Counted from the stretch's first letter, positions 17,822 to 27,764 are shown. The stretch: DNA of 58,203 bases from Alphaproteobacteria bacterium (GCA_030696155.1 JAUYSY010000074.1:1-58203); one strand, 5' to 3'. Numbers and translations: made by a program. Notes: a model not told the origin generated them from the sequence alone.

Positions 17822-17942
17822 AAATGCCTTGATTATGGGCAAATTCGTCGTCAGCTCTGCGCTTCCAGTGCTCATGTACTTTAGTACATTCCGCGCTGGT
17901 TTTCTCGACCTTCCTAGACGTTGTCTCATAATCAGGGCATTT
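17822..17942. repeat. Palindromic element, family A copy 2
   Basis: 121 bp between znuA and rlmN. Outer arms aaatgccttgattatg (17822-17837) and cataatcagggcattt (17927-17942) pair with one wobble; inside is the family A core (GGCAAATTCGTCGTCAG ... CATGTAC/GTACATTCCG). The arms share only the innermost ATTATG with the other copies. It lies immediately upstream of the true rlmN start. Confidence 0.88.
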
Positions 17943-17990
17943 TGCTAGATGTCAGTTGAATTAGTAAAAACTAAATAATCTTAATTGATT

Positions 17991-18926
17991 TTACTTTATA
18001 GTGCAACCTTTTTGACTATTTTTCTGCTTTTCTTTATTGTTTTGCTCTGATAAAGCAGCTTTTAAAGACAATAAGTTGCTTCTCACCATCGATATGTAGC
18101 TATCGCCACAATCTTTTGTGCCGGATAGTGCATCTGAATATAGTTCGCCACCAATGGTGATACCAGATTCACAGGCGATTGTTTCGACTAACCGACGATC
18201 GGTTGTTGCTTCAGCAAAAACGGCTTTAATATTATCTTTTTTAATGCGACGTACGATATCGGCGATTTCTTTGGAAGATGGCTCGGCCTCGGTGCTGACA
18301 CCTAAGGGTGAAATAAATTTCACGCCATATTCTTTGCCTAAATACTCAAATGCGTCATGAGAGGTAATAACAACGCGTTTGCTTTCAGGAATTTCTTTGA
18401 GGGTGTCTTTGAGTTCTGTATCTAAATCGTCTAATTTCTGAAGATACGCTTTGCCATTTTGTTCATAAAAAGCAGCATTTTGCGCGTCAATTTCTTTAAG
18501 CGCATTCATGATGTTCGTAACATAATGTTTGCCATTAGGAAGGCTATGCCAGCAATGTGGATCAGTGATTTTTTGACTTGTGTTTTTAACATTAAAAAAC
18601 AAAGGGGTTACGCCATTGCTTGCAATAATTTTTTTGCCTTTAAATCCAGAGGATTCAATGATTTTTTCGATCCAGGATTCAAAGCCAAAACCATTTAAAA
18701 TCAATAGATCAGCTTCTTTCAGTGATTTTAAGTCTTGGGGTTTCGGTTCGTAAATATGGGCATCCATGTTGGCGCCAACAATTGTAAATAAGTCAATTTT
18801 ATCGCCGGCAATCTGATTCACCATGTCGCCTATAACGCTAAAGCTTGCAACAACTTTAAGTTTATGGGTTTCAGCAAAACTTGCGTTAATACTCAAAAAA
18901 AAGACTAGAAAAAATAAAACTCTCAT
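17991..18926 (-). CDS. znuA: Zinc/manganese ABC transporter substrate-binding protein
   Basis: 311 residues with a signal peptide (MRVLFFLVFFLSINASFA). It is a cluster 9 (ZnuA/TroA) binding protein: the metal ligands are likely His in DAHIYEP, His in DPHCWHS, and Glu and Asp in the second lobe (STEAEPSS, YSDALSG). There is no His-rich loop, so zinc versus manganese is open. The last gene of znuCBA; its ATG overlaps the znuB stop (TAATG). Confidence 0.9.
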   Translation of the reverse strand: MRVLFFLVFFLSINASFAETHKLKVVASFSVIGDMVNQIAGDKIDLFTIVGANMDAHIYEPKPQDLKSLKEADLLILNGFGFESWIEKIIESSGFKGKKIIASNGVTPLFFNVKNTSQKITDPHCWHSLPNGKHYVTNIMNALKEIDAQNAAFYEQNGKAYLQKLDDLDTELKDTLKEIPESKRVVITSHDAFEYLGKEYGVKFISPLGVSTEAEPSSKEIADIVRRIKKDNIKAVFAEATTDRRLVETIACESGITIGGELYSDALSGTKDCGDSYISMVRSNLLSLKAALSEQNNKEKQKNSQKGCTIK

Positions 18927-19789
18927 TACCGCGCCAATACAAATCTAAAGATACCACCATCTCGACCAAAGAAGATCGAGAAAATATAAAAAACACCCGC
19001 CATTAAGATAATCAATGGTCCCGTAGGTAAACCAAAATGATAGGACAGTATAAGTCCTAAATAACCAGAGCTCAAGGCAAAAAAGATCGAAAGTAAAAAT
19101 AAATGACCAATATGGTTGGACCATAATTTTGCAGAAATTGCGGGCAGCATCATAAGGCCTAAAGCAAGAAGGGTGCCAAGGCTTTGAAAAGATGCAACAA
19201 GGCTCATGACAACAAGCACTAAAAATAGCACATGATAGATACCGCCGGATTTTGAAACGACGCGTAAAAATCCACCATCAAAGCAATCGATGATAAGTGG
19301 TCTATAAATAATCGATAATATAATTAATGTAAGGCTAGTCATAACACCGATTAGGATGAGTGATTCTTTGTTAAGTGCTAAAATATTGCCAAAAAGGACA
19401 TGCATTAAATTAACATTACTGCCTTTTAAAGAAACCAACATGACGCCTAAAGCGAGTGATAATATAAAAAAGCCTGCAAAAGTGGCATCCTCTTTTAATT
19501 TAGTTTTGCGCGTCACGATACCCGCAAGTATAGCAAGCACAGTACCTGCACCCAATCCACCAATGGTCATGGCAGTCAGTGAAAATCCTGCTATCCAAAA
19601 ACCAATGGCAATACCTGGCAAAATAGCGTGGGATAGAGCATCGCCCATAAGGCTCATCCGGCGTAAAATAAGAAGAACACCAATAGGTGCGCTACCAATG
19701 GATAAAACAAAAACACCAACGAGTGCTTTTTTTAAAAACATAAACTCAGCAATAGGTTCAATCCAAAAGGCATATAAGGCATCAAGCAT
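18926..19789 (-). CDS. znuB: Zinc/manganese ABC transporter permease
   Basis: 287 residues from the ATG at 19789, chosen because it overlaps the znuC stop by 8 bases as in coupled operons; the frame extends 14 codons further up. About eight hydrophobic segments, with the family motif RRMSLMGDALSHAILPGIAIGF that contacts the ATPase. It moves the metal delivered by the binding protein through the inner membrane. Confidence 0.92.
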   Translation of the reverse strand: MLDALYAFWIEPIAEFMFLKKALVGVFVLSIGSAPIGVLLILRRMSLMGDALSHAILPGIAIGFWIAGFSLTAMTIGGLGAGTVLAILAGIVTRKTKLKEDATFAGFFILSLALGVMLVSLKGSNVNLMHVLFGNILALNKESLILIGVMTSLTLIILSIIYRPLIIDCFDGGFLRVVSKSGGIYHVLFLVLVVMSLVASFQSLGTLLALGLMMLPAISAKLWSNHIGHLFLLSIFFALSSGYLGLILSYHFGLPTGPLIILMAGVFYIFSIFFGRDGGIFRFVLAR

Positions 19790-20540
19790 CTGTATTGCTT
19801 TCGATTCGTTCATGATCAAGGGCGTTTTCAACCATTTGATGGGCTTTAAGAAGAATATCTGTCGTTAAGACATCATTTGGTTTGCCAGAGGCAATAATGG
19901 ATCTGCCAATAAGAACGGTTTCAGGGAAAAAATCTTTCACAATATCATAATCATGCAAGACGGCTATAATTGTTTTGCCTGCTGCGAACCAATCACGAAT
20001 AAGTCGCATTAAAATTTCAGACGTGGCCGTATCAACAGCTGCAAAAGGTTCATCAAGCAGGAAAACATCTGCGTTTTGTAGCATTGCGCGTGCAAAAAGA
20101 ACGCGTTGAAATTGACCACCTGAAAGAGCGCCAACATGTCTGTTTTCAAAACCAACAAGGCCTACTTGGGCTAAGACTTCTTCAATTTTACAATGATCAT
20201 TTTTAGAAAAAGAGTGGAAAACACCATTTTGTTGCCATAGGCCCATGGCGACGATATCTTTAACGTTGATAGGAAATTGTCGATCAATTTCAGTAAGTTG
20301 CGGCAGATATGTAATGTGATTTCTATTAATGGATGAAAAATGAATATTGCCTTGAGTGGGCGTCAATATCCCCATGATAAGCTTCAATAAAGTACTTTTA
20401 CCGCCACCATTAGGGCCTATAATAGCCGTTAAGCTGCCTTTTGCAAATGAATGCGTGATATCTTTAAGGACTTTATGTTGTGCATAAGAAAAAGAAACAT
20501 TGTCAACAGTGATAATTTTTGGGTGGGATTTATCTAGCAT
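19782..20540 (-). CDS. znuC: Zinc/manganese ABC transporter ATP-binding protein
   Basis: 252 residues from the ATG at 20540 (MLDKSHPKIITVDNVSF). The frame is open 48 codons further upstream, but that part has no ABC similarity. Walker A is GPNGGGKST, signature LSGGQFQRVLFARAM, Walker B DVFLLDEPFAAVD, then the switch His in AVLHDY. First gene of the znuCBA operon. Confidence 0.93.
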   Translation of the reverse strand: MLDKSHPKIITVDNVSFSYAQHKVLKDITHSFAKGSLTAIIGPNGGGKSTLLKLIMGILTPTQGNIHFSSINRNHITYLPQLTEIDRQFPINVKDIVAMGLWQQNGVFHSFSKNDHCKIEEVLAQVGLVGFENRHVGALSGGQFQRVLFARAMLQNADVFLLDEPFAAVDTATSEILMRLIRDWFAAGKTIIAVLHDYDIVKDFFPETVLIGRSIIASGKPNDVLTTDILLKAHQMVENALDHERIESNTDA

Positions 20541-20802
20541 AAAATTGCCCAATAAAGCGATGCCCAGACCATAAGGATGACAATACTTGTGTATGTTAAA
20601 CGTTGGGGTACACCCATTGTAAATAAATTCATAAATACCCTTTTCTTTCAAAGTGTGGAGGGCGTCACATTTCGGGATTTGCAATTCTTGTGTATGAAGA
20701 AATACACGCAGCTTGTTTCATCACTTATATGTCTACCCATATTTTGAAATAACATGGTTATAATTCATCGTTCTATCGAACATAAGCTATTATGACCTAA
20801 CC

Positions 20803-20831
20803 CAATTGAAAATGCAACTCATTCTCAATTG
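20803..20831. promoter_or_regulatory. Inverted repeat upstream of znuCBA, candidate Fur/Zur-type operator
   Basis: caattgaaaatg and cattctcaattg form a 12-bp inverted repeat with one mismatch around CAACT. The AT-rich dyad with AATG/CATT half sites resembles Fur-family operators. It lies about 260 bases upstream of the znuC ATG, which is far for an operator unless the promoter is distant. A T-run is absent on both sides, so a terminator is less likely. The rest of 20541-20973 shows no gene. Confidence 0.35.
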
Positions 20832-20973
20832 GGGAGGGGGAGGTCTGTAAGCTGATTTTTTTATGGTTGGATATTTTTATCCTCTAAACGTTGTTATTTT
20901 TTCTGTTGTACTTCTTTAAATTTCGTTGTATTTACAGTGTTTATTATAACTTATTGTTAATACTTATTCATTT

Positions 20974-21102
20974 TTAAGATGTTTTTAATAAAATGAATTC
21001 AATGTGAGGCTCTTTATTAGTGGCGTTGGCAGCAGCCATAATAGTTGACGCCAGCATAGCGAGTAAAACAATTGCTGTAATTATTCTTTGTTTTAAATTC
21101 AT
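20974..21102 (-). CDS. Small exported peptide (42 residues)
   Basis: ATG at 21102 follows AAAGGATATTAA, a plausible ribosome site. The product has a Lys/Arg n-region (MNLKQR), a hydrophobic stretch (IITAIVLLAMLASTIMAAA) and a short mature part of about 18 residues (NATNKEPHIEFILLKTS). It looks like a signal peptide with a tiny cargo, or a single-span membrane peptide. No family is recognised. It diverges from the lipase gene. Confidence 0.5.
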   Translation of the reverse strand: MNLKQRIITAIVLLAMLASTIMAAANATNKEPHIEFILLKTS

Positions 21103-21248
21103 TTTAATATCCTTTATTTTAAATATGTTCTCTTATAAATCATAGTATGGGTGTTCAATTGTTTTTTTCAATGTGAGTAGGAATGGAAATTTTAGGATAA
21201 AAGACATATCGGCAGCATAATCAGTATAAAGAAGTTTGTTAAAATCTA

Positions 21249-21278
21249 TTGACAATGTCATATAAGTTGACATATAAT
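21249..21278 (+). promoter_or_regulatory. Sigma-70 promoter of the class 3 lipase gene
   Basis: TTGACA at 21249-21254 and TATAAT at 21273-21278, both consensus, 18 bases apart. The start of transcription should fall near 21285, giving an ~85-base leader before the lipase ATG. A second TTGACA overlaps the spacer. Confidence 0.75.
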
Positions 21279-21370
21279 GACTATATTAAGACATTATATA
21301 TTCGTCTTAATAATTTATTAATTTTTTTTATATACCATATATTTTAGATGAACAAACGAGGAATCTTAAA

Positions 21371-22762
21371 ATGAAAAAAATATTTTTAACAATATCAATG
21401 CTTACTTTTGCTTCATTATCACCTAATGTTTCTTTTTCCAATGAAGAAGATGCGTATATTATGGAAGCAAATCAAAATGCTTTAGATAATTATAAAGCCC
21501 TTTATGAAGAGCAAATTAAAACACAATTAGATCATATTTATAGCGGATTTAATAGAATATACGAAATTGCACCAAACGAGAACACTCTTTACTCAAGATC
21601 AACTGAAGATGACATTTTGTTCTATGCAACTTTATGTAGTATAGCGTATACGGATCAACGTCTTGATTTTACAGCAATTACAAGTGAAGTTAATTCTAAA
21701 TTGGCATCTTTGAATCGTAAAGGCTATGAACTTCTAGGTATTTTAAAAAGAAATCTTAAAACGACACCTGTGCATTCAGCTATTTTGCTTTATAATAAAG
21801 CTGAAAATCATTTAGTGTTGGCGTATAAAGGTACAGTCGATAAAGACAATAATGATGATTGGACAAAAATTAATCTCAATATTACAAAATTTAAAGGTCA
21901 AGATCCTCTTGGTGCTTTAAATGCACCTGATGGAACAAAGTTAAATATACATGGTGGATTTGCACGCGCTTATTTAGAAGGTATTGATGAATTCTTACCT
22001 CAATTCAGAGAGTTATTATCCACACATTTTAATGACATTACAACAAATCCAAAACCGTTGCGTGTAACAACTACTGGTCACTCTTTAGGTGGTGCCTTGT
22101 CAACGATTGCTGCCAATGACATGAGACGTATTTTACGTCAAACAGAATTAGCGAAAGAAGTATCACGTTTTATTGTTGAAAATGTAACATTTGCTTCACC
22201 ACAAGTTTATAATTATGATTCTGCTCGAAAAGTTGAAAGAGGCATGGGCGGACAACATAATATTCTTAGATTTGCGCATAAGCGTGATTTAGTGCCGTCA
22301 GTTCCGAAAATATATTCTGAACATGTTGGAACGTCTTTTTATATTGGTGAAAGCGGTCTTCCAGATCTTACTTTTGGTGTGCATAATATGAAAAATTATT
22401 ATCTTGCACTTTCGCCAACTATCTTCCGTTTAACAAGGGAAGAGGCTGATTATCGTAAATATGTTCAAGATTCAATTGTTCATTACAAAGCTTTGTTGGG
22501 CGATAAAACACCTAATCATTTTGGTGCCTTCGATGATATGAATATTCTGAAAATTGACTTAAATCAATTAGATGCTTCTTATGACTTTTTTAAGGGTATG
22601 TTGAAAGACACTCATGAAAAAGAAAAAAAAGCTGCAATTGAAGGTTATATGAAAGAAATAAAAAAAGAAAGAAAAGTAATTAAAGACAAGGTTAAAGTAG
22701 AGCAATCAAAATTTAAAACTGGCTTTTTTAATTATCTTAAAAATGCTGTTGGATTAAATTAA
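21371..22762 (+). CDS. Exported class 3 lipase-like protein
   Basis: 463 residues with GAGGA upstream. A signal peptide (MKKIFLTISMLTFASLSPNVSFS) is followed by a fungal-type/class 3 lipase domain: HSAILLYNKAENHLVLAYKGT, then the nucleophile elbow TTGHSLGGALSTIAA with Ser, an Asp (HKRDLVPSVP) and His further on. The C-terminal ~90 residues are Lys/Glu-rich and helical. It has a consensus promoter and a strong terminator, so it is a well-expressed single gene. A role in host-lipid or membrane attack is inferred. Confidence 0.85.
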   Translation: MKKIFLTISMLTFASLSPNVSFSNEEDAYIMEANQNALDNYKALYEEQIKTQLDHIYSGFNRIYEIAPNENTLYSRSTEDDILFYATLCSIAYTDQRLDFTAITSEVNSKLASLNRKGYELLGILKRNLKTTPVHSAILLYNKAENHLVLAYKGTVDKDNNDDWTKINLNITKFKGQDPLGALNAPDGTKLNIHGGFARAYLEGIDEFLPQFRELLSTHFNDITTNPKPLRVTTTGHSLGGALSTIAANDMRRILRQTELAKEVSRFIVENVTFASPQVYNYDSARKVERGMGGQHNILRFAHKRDLVPSVPKIYSEHVGTSFYIGESGLPDLTFGVHNMKNYYLALSPTIFRLTREEADYRKYVQDSIVHYKALLGDKTPNHFGAFDDMNILKIDLNQLDASYDFFKGMLKDTHEKEKKAAIEGYMKEIKKERKVIKDKVKVEQSKFKTGFFNYLKNAVGLN

Positions 22763-22790
22763 AAAAAAATCTGATCTTTCGTTTTAAAAG

Positions 22791-22819
22791 GCGCATCCCT
22801 TAAAAGATGCGCTTTTTTT
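22791..22819 (+). terminator. Rho-independent terminator after the lipase gene
   Basis: GCGCATC (22791-22797) pairs with GATGCGC (22806-22812), extended by A-T pairs, and runs into a T7 tract. Confidence 0.9.
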
Positions 22820-22921
22820 ATATTCAAAATTTACATTAAGTTCTATTTTAACTTAAAATTAATATTTTTAATTAATAATAATAATTGATAGTGCTAATTT
22901 TAGGTTTAAAGGAGAGAAAAT

Positions 22922-23254
22922 ATGGGAAAGTTTCTTTTTGGATCACTTATCTTGATCACATGTCTCAGTATAAACAATGCAAGCGCTGAATGCCCACCAA
23001 CAATAACGCATGATGATGCAAGGGCAATAGCTAATGGTGAAAACAATCCATTTATGGGTATCTACGAACCTGTTGGTGATATGAAAGAAATGGTTGTGAA
23101 AAAAGGTTTATCAAAAGGGTATACAAACCCTCATCTTGTTAATTCTGCAGAAGCTGTAGGTGATAGATTGGTGTGTACTTATACTTATGAAGGTAAATTA
23201 ACTGGTAGGTCATACACCTTCAAAATTAATATTCCTGATGCGAAGCACAAATGA
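22922..23254 (+). CDS. Small exported protein of unknown function
   Basis: 110 residues with AAAGGAGAG upstream, a strong ribosome site. The signal peptide (MGKFLFGSLILITCLSINNASA) is followed by an ~88-residue mature domain with two cysteines (AECPP and LVCTY) that could form a disulfide. The mature part looks beta-rich at the end (DRLVCTYTYEGKLTGRSYTFKI). I do not recognise a family. Confidence 0.75.
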   Translation: MGKFLFGSLILITCLSINNASAECPPTITHDDARAIANGENNPFMGIYEPVGDMKEMVVKKGLSKGYTNPHLVNSAEAVGDRLVCTYTYEGKLTGRSYTFKINIPDAKHK

Positions 23255-23268
23255 TCCATTATCGTTTT

Positions 23269-23295
23269 CGTGGGATTATGTAATAAAATCCCACG
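23269..23295. terminator. Hairpin between converging genes, likely bidirectional terminator
   Basis: CGTGGGAT and ATCCCACG form a perfect 8-bp stem around an 11-base loop, between the small exported protein and the converging rpoD. A T6 run follows a few bases later on the + strand. Confidence 0.6.
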
Positions 23296-23318
23296 GAAGC
23301 ATTTTTTGTATAAAAATC

Positions 23319-25253
23319 CTAATTATCTAAAAAGCTTTTCAACTTACGTGATCTGCTTGGATGTTTTAATTTTCGTAACGCTTTCGCTTCAATTTGACGA
23401 ATACGTTCACGTGTGACTGAAAATTGTTGACCAACTTCCTCTAACGTATGATCTGTATTCATCCCAATCCCAAAACGCATGCGTAAGACGCGTTCTTCAC
23501 GAGCAGTGAGTGTTGAAAGCACGCGAGTTGTAGCTTCACGCAAATTCGAATGAATGGCAGAATCAATAGGTTGAAGAACGTTTTTATCTTCAATGAAATC
23601 GCCTAAATGACTATCTTCTTCATCACCGATTGGTGTTTCAAGAGAAATAGGCTCTTTAGCGATTTTAAGGACTTTGCGTACTTTATCTAAGGGCATAGCT
23701 AAACGTTCAGCGAGCTCTTCAGGGGTTGGTTCACGTCCAATTTCATGAAGCATTTGGCGTGAGGTTCTGACAAGCTTGTTAATCGTTTCAATCATATGAA
23801 CAGGAATACGAATGGTTCGTGCTTGATCGGCAATCGAACGTGTGATTGCTTGACGAATCCACCAAGTCGCATAAGTTGAAAATTTGAAACCACGGCGATA
23901 TTCAAATTTATCAACGGCTTTCATCAAACCTATATTGCCTTCTTGAATTAAATCAAGGAATTGAAGACCACGATTTGTATATTTTTTGGCCAATGAAATT
24001 ACAAGACGCAAATTCGCTTCAATCATTTCTTTTTTGGCTTTTGACATTTCACGTTCGCCACGTTGAACACTTTGAACAACACGACGGAATTCAATAATGG
24101 GAAGGCCCGATTTTTCAGAAACAGCGCCTATTTGACCACGAATTTCATGAATATTATCAATTTCTGTTTCAACAAATTTTTTCCAACCTTTGTTGGGTAG
24201 ACCAGAAATTGTTTCAATCCATTGTGGGTCAAGTTCTTTACCCATATAAGTTTTAAGAAATGTATCGCGCTTAAGACCAGCGCCTTCAGCAAGGCGTAAA
24301 AGCCTTCCTTCGCAACGTGTTAAATGTTGGTTTAATTCAGATAATTGCGTCATTAATTCTTCAACACGACGATGATTCAAACGCACTGTTTTCATGAGCG
24401 TCACAAGTTGTTTATGCAATGCCTGGTATTTTTTTTCGTTTTCTTTAGGGATTGCTTCACCTTGTTGAAGGTAGTGAACGCGTTGTTGTTGCAATGTTCT
24501 TAATTGGTCGTAAATTTCTGCAATTGTATCAAATTTTTCAAGAATCAAAGGCATTAATGTCTGTTCCATAACAGCCAAAGACATGCCGCCTTCGTCTTCT
24601 TCTGCGTCACCTTCTGGAATTTCTTCTAATGATGGTTCTTCAGCGTTTTCTATTTCTTCTTCAGTTTTTGCTGTTAAATCAACGCCAGCTTCTTCGGGTG
24701 TTTCAAGACTTGCTTCAAGATCAATGATATCACGTAATAACACTTCGCCATTGACCAATGCATTGCGCCAATCAACTAAAGCACGCATGGTTAGAGGTGA
24801 TTCGCAAATACCGCCAATCATATCTTCGCGACCGGTTTCAATACGTTTAGCTATTGAAATTTCGCCTTCACGGGATAAAAGCTCAACACTACCCATTTCA
24901 CGTAAATACATACGAACGGGATCGTCTGTTCTGCCTAATTCATCTGTATCAACACCACTAAGGCCTGCTTCTGGTGTTCCTTGGCCTTCTAAAAATTCTT
25001 CTGCTTCTTCCGCGTCAATTACATTAACGCCCATTTCAGAAAGCATGGCGAGCGTGTCTTCAATTTGTTCGGATGATAATTGGTCAGAGGGTAATGATTC
25101 GTTAAGCTCGTCATAGGTGACATAGCCACGCTCTTTACCTTTAGCGATTAACTTTTTGATCGAGTCTATACTCGTATCAAGGCTTATTTCCTCACTGCCT
25201 TCTTCACGATCATTCGCTTCTTCATTGGTATGAGGATTTTTTTTAACAGCCAT
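23319..25253 (-). CDS. rpoD: RNA polymerase primary sigma factor RpoD
   Basis: 644 residues from the ATG at 25253 (MAVKKNPHT), chosen for the AAGGA 7 bases upstream. Region 1.1 and an acidic non-conserved insert are followed by region 1.2 ([30 protein letters not shown]), region 2 ([36 protein letters not shown]), region 3, and region 4 ([28 protein letters not shown]). It recognises the TTGACA/TATAAT promoters seen in this window. Last gene of yqeY-dnaG-rpoD. Confidence 0.98.
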   Translation of the reverse strand: MAVKKNPHTNEEANDREEGSEEISLDTSIDSIKKLIAKGKERGYVTYDELNESLPSDQLSSEQIEDTLAMLSEMGVNVIDAEEAEEFLEGQGTPEAGLSGVDTDELGRTDDPVRMYLREMGSVELLSREGEISIAKRIETGREDMIGGICESPLTMRALVDWRNALVNGEVLLRDIIDLEASLETPEEAGVDLTAKTEEEIENAEEPSLEEIPEGDAEEDEGGMSLAVMEQTLMPLILEKFDTIAEIYDQLRTLQQQRVHYLQQGEAIPKENEKKYQALHKQLVTLMKTVRLNHRRVEELMTQLSELNQHLTRCEGRLLRLAEGAGLKRDTFLKTYMGKELDPQWIETISGLPNKGWKKFVETEIDNIHEIRGQIGAVSEKSGLPIIEFRRVVQSVQRGEREMSKAKKEMIEANLRLVISLAKKYTNRGLQFLDLIQEGNIGLMKAVDKFEYRRGFKFSTYATWWIRQAITRSIADQARTIRIPVHMIETINKLVRTSRQMLHEIGREPTPEELAERLAMPLDKVRKVLKIAKEPISLETPIGDEEDSHLGDFIEDKNVLQPIDSAIHSNLREATTRVLSTLTAREERVLRMRFGIGMNTDHTLEEVGQQFSVTRERIRQIEAKALRKLKHPSRSRKLKSFLDN

Positions 25254-25345
25254 AAATAGGTCCTTATTTAGCAAAAATAAAACTAATACTAAAGCTTTGA
25301 CTTATATCGTAACCGATATTTATCAAAGCAACAATTCGAAATTCT

Positions 25346-27115
25346 TTATAAAGCATCATTTTCTTCAAGAAATTGCGCTTCACGTGTTTTTAAAAACTGC
25401 GTCCAACCATCTTCTGATAGAAGATCTGGTGCATTTGCATTTTTTTCAATAGATGGGTGCGTATTTTTATAGCGTTGATATATATCATGCCATTCTTTTT
25501 GAACTTGGTCTTTATGCATTTCTTTGCGTAAGAAAGGAAACAGTGTTTTAAGCGACGCATCAGATTCAATAGCTTTTAATGTATTGCTATTTCCAGTCTT
25601 TTCTAAGTAAGCAACAATATCACTTTTTTCAAGAGAGGATCCAAGACTTACGTAAGAAATAAGATGATTGCGTATATCTTCAAGGGGTTTTTCTTGAAAT
25701 GAAACATTAGAAAGGGGTTCAAATAAAGAATCTAAAAGAGAAGGGTTCGATATAAGGCTTAATAGAAGTGCCGCTTCTTGTTTTTTTGAAAACATCGATG
25801 GATCAACTGGTCGCGGTGCATTTGATCGAGGGGGCGTAAAGTTGCGTTTTTGCGTAAATTGAGTCATGCCAAATTGTTCACGTAATATATCTTGATAACA
25901 TTTTTCAACGAGTGCGTCTTGGATAAGTTTGCCCTTATCCTGAAGTTTGGAAATAAGAAGTGCACGTCGTTCGGGTGTATCAGAAGGGGTTGTTTTTGTT
26001 TCATATTCGATCAACTTTTTAAAAAGTGAAGTGGGTTGATCTAAAAGTTTTTGGAATTGAGGGGCGCCAAATTTTCTTAAATAAGAATCAGGGTCTTCAT
26101 TTTCAGGCAACATCAGGAATTGTGCTGATTTTCCTGCACATAAATGGGGCAGGGCAACATCAATAGCGCGTAAATGTGCTTTTTGTCCTGCTTCATCGCC
26201 ATCAAAGCAAAAAATAGGTTCTGGTGAAAAACGCCACAACGCTTTTAAATGCTCGCCCGTAAAAGCTGTACCTAAAGGTGCTACAGCCTGTGTAAATCCA
26301 TATTGATGAAGGGTGATGACGTCCATATAGCCCTCAACAACGACAATATTATTACCCGATTTAAGGTTGCGTCTTGCATTAGATCGATTATAAAGAATCT
26401 CGCCTTTTTTAAACAATAATGTTTCGGGTGAGTTTAAATATTTGGGATCTTGTCCACCTAAGGCCCTGCCACCAAAAGCAATGATTCGTTCTTGGTGATC
26501 AAAAATAGGAAACATTAAACGATCACGAAAACGATCATAAACGACTTTTTTTTCTTCATTATAAATAAGAAGACCGGCCTTTAACATTAATTCTTGCGAA
26601 TAGCCTTTTGAAAGCAAATTGTTTTTCAAGGCGTGCCAATCATTGGGTGCATAGCCTAGGGCAAAATACCCCATGGTGCCTTTGTTAAGACCACGGTTTA
26701 AACAATAGTCAAGAACCTTTTGATTTTTCGCAAGATAAAGTTGTTGGGTAAAAAATTGAGCGGCATCATGATTCAGTGCATATAATTCTTCGTAAAATTT
26801 TGATTGCGCTTCATGTTCGGTTGAAACGGGCAGGGGGACACCTGCTAAATGTGCACATTTTTCAACTGCTTCTGGGAATGATAAATGCTCAATTAACATT
26901 AGATATTGGAAATGCGATCCATGTGCACCGCAGCCAAAGCAATGATAATGCCCGCCATCTGGCGTCACGATAAAAGAAGGTGTTTTTTCACGATGAAAGG
27001 GGCAAAGACCAACGTAATAATTGCCACGTTTGCGCAAGGAAAGGTTAGTGCCTATAACATCAACAAGGGATAACCTGGAACGTATTTCATCTAAAAATTC
27101 AGGCGAGAAGCGCAT
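25346..27115 (-). CDS. dnaG: DNA primase DnaG
   Basis: 589 residues. CHC2 zinc finger (CPFHREKTPSF ... HCFGCG) at residues 38-63, the RNA-polymerase core domain, and Toprim motifs VVVEGYMDVI and FCFDGDEAGQKA; the C-terminus is the DnaB-binding region. It makes primers for replication. The gene starts 2 bases after yqeY. Confidence 0.97.
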   Translation of the reverse strand: MRFSPEFLDEIRSRLSLVDVIGTNLSLRKRGNYYVGLCPFHREKTPSFIVTPDGGHYHCFGCGAHGSHFQYLMLIEHLSFPEAVEKCAHLAGVPLPVSTEHEAQSKFYEELYALNHDAAQFFTQQLYLAKNQKVLDYCLNRGLNKGTMGYFALGYAPNDWHALKNNLLSKGYSQELMLKAGLLIYNEEKKVVYDRFRDRLMFPIFDHQERIIAFGGRALGGQDPKYLNSPETLLFKKGEILYNRSNARRNLKSGNNIVVVEGYMDVITLHQYGFTQAVAPLGTAFTGEHLKALWRFSPEPIFCFDGDEAGQKAHLRAIDVALPHLCAGKSAQFLMLPENEDPDSYLRKFGAPQFQKLLDQPTSLFKKLIEYETKTTPSDTPERRALLISKLQDKGKLIQDALVEKCYQDILREQFGMTQFTQKRNFTPPRSNAPRPVDPSMFSKKQEAALLLSLISNPSLLDSLFEPLSNVSFQEKPLEDIRNHLISYVSLGSSLEKSDIVAYLEKTGNSNTLKAIESDASLKTLFPFLRKEMHKDQVQKEWHDIYQRYKNTHPSIEKNANAPDLLSEDGWTQFLKTREAQFLEENDAL

Positions 27116-27117
27116 GT

Positions 27118-27579
27118 TTAAACAGCACTTAAAAGATCACGAATAATGGCACTTGCTTTACTAAAATCAACACGTTCGCCAGCTTTTTCTTTTAAAGCTT
27201 CAATGACTTTTTTCATGTCTTTAAGGCCTTGGGCGTTAATTTCAGCAATAATGTTTTGTACTAATTGACGTACTTCATCTTCTGAAAGTGCTTGCGGGAT
27301 ATAATCTTGAATGATAGCAATTTCATTTTCTTCAAGAACAGCTAAATCAGGACGTGCACCTTGATTAAAAAGTTCGATGCTTTGTTGACGTTGTTTAACC
27401 ATTTTTTGAAGCAGTGAAACAATTTCAGTATTGTTAATCCCAGTGTGATTGCCTTCGCTTCTTACCGCTATATCACGATCCTTAATTGCTGCAAGAATTA
27501 AGCGTAAAGTTGAGGTTTTACGCTCATCACGAGCGCGCATAGCGTCTTTAAGTTCTGAACTAATACGTTCACGTAACAT
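27118..27579 (-). CDS. YqeY/GatB-related domain protein
   Basis: 153 residues, full-length for the YqeY family: N-terminal LRERISSELKDAMRARDERKTSTLRLILAAIKD, then IVSLLQKMVKQRQQSIELF and a C-terminal GatB-tail-like domain ending VDFSKASAIIRDLL. It resembles the tRNA-binding tail of GatB, but its role is not settled. Its place just before dnaG and rpoD is conserved in many alphaproteobacteria. Confidence 0.92.
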   Translation of the reverse strand: MLRERISSELKDAMRARDERKTSTLRLILAAIKDRDIAVRSEGNHTGINNTEIVSLLQKMVKQRQQSIELFNQGARPDLAVLEENEIAIIQDYIPQALSEDEVRQLVQNIIAEINAQGLKDMKKVIEALKEKAGERVDFSKASAIIRDLLSAV

Positions 27580-27706
27580 GTTTATTCCTTGAATATTTTG
27601 ATCGATGAATAGGACTATAACGCTAAATTGACAAAAAGTACATTGTGTTCTTAGGTCACGCGCAAATTGATGAAGGATTAGATATTATGGAAAATTTGAA
27701 GATAAT

Positions 27707-27738
27707 AAAAAAGAGAAGCAAATCTGCTTCTCTTTTTT
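27707..27738 (-). terminator. Terminator of the xseB-ispA unit
   Basis: A perfect 14-bp stem (AAAAAAGAGAAGCA and TGCTTCTCTTTTTT) with a 4-base loop. On the minus strand the T-run follows the stem, 27 bases after the ispA stop. Being symmetric it would also work on the other strand. Confidence 0.9.
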
Positions 27739-27764
27739 TATAAATTGAAATGATCGAAAAAAGA

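Noticed and set aside
20541..20684. 48-codon N-terminal extension of znuC
   Set aside because: The extension has no ABC-protein similarity, and the ATG at 20540 gives the usual family length.
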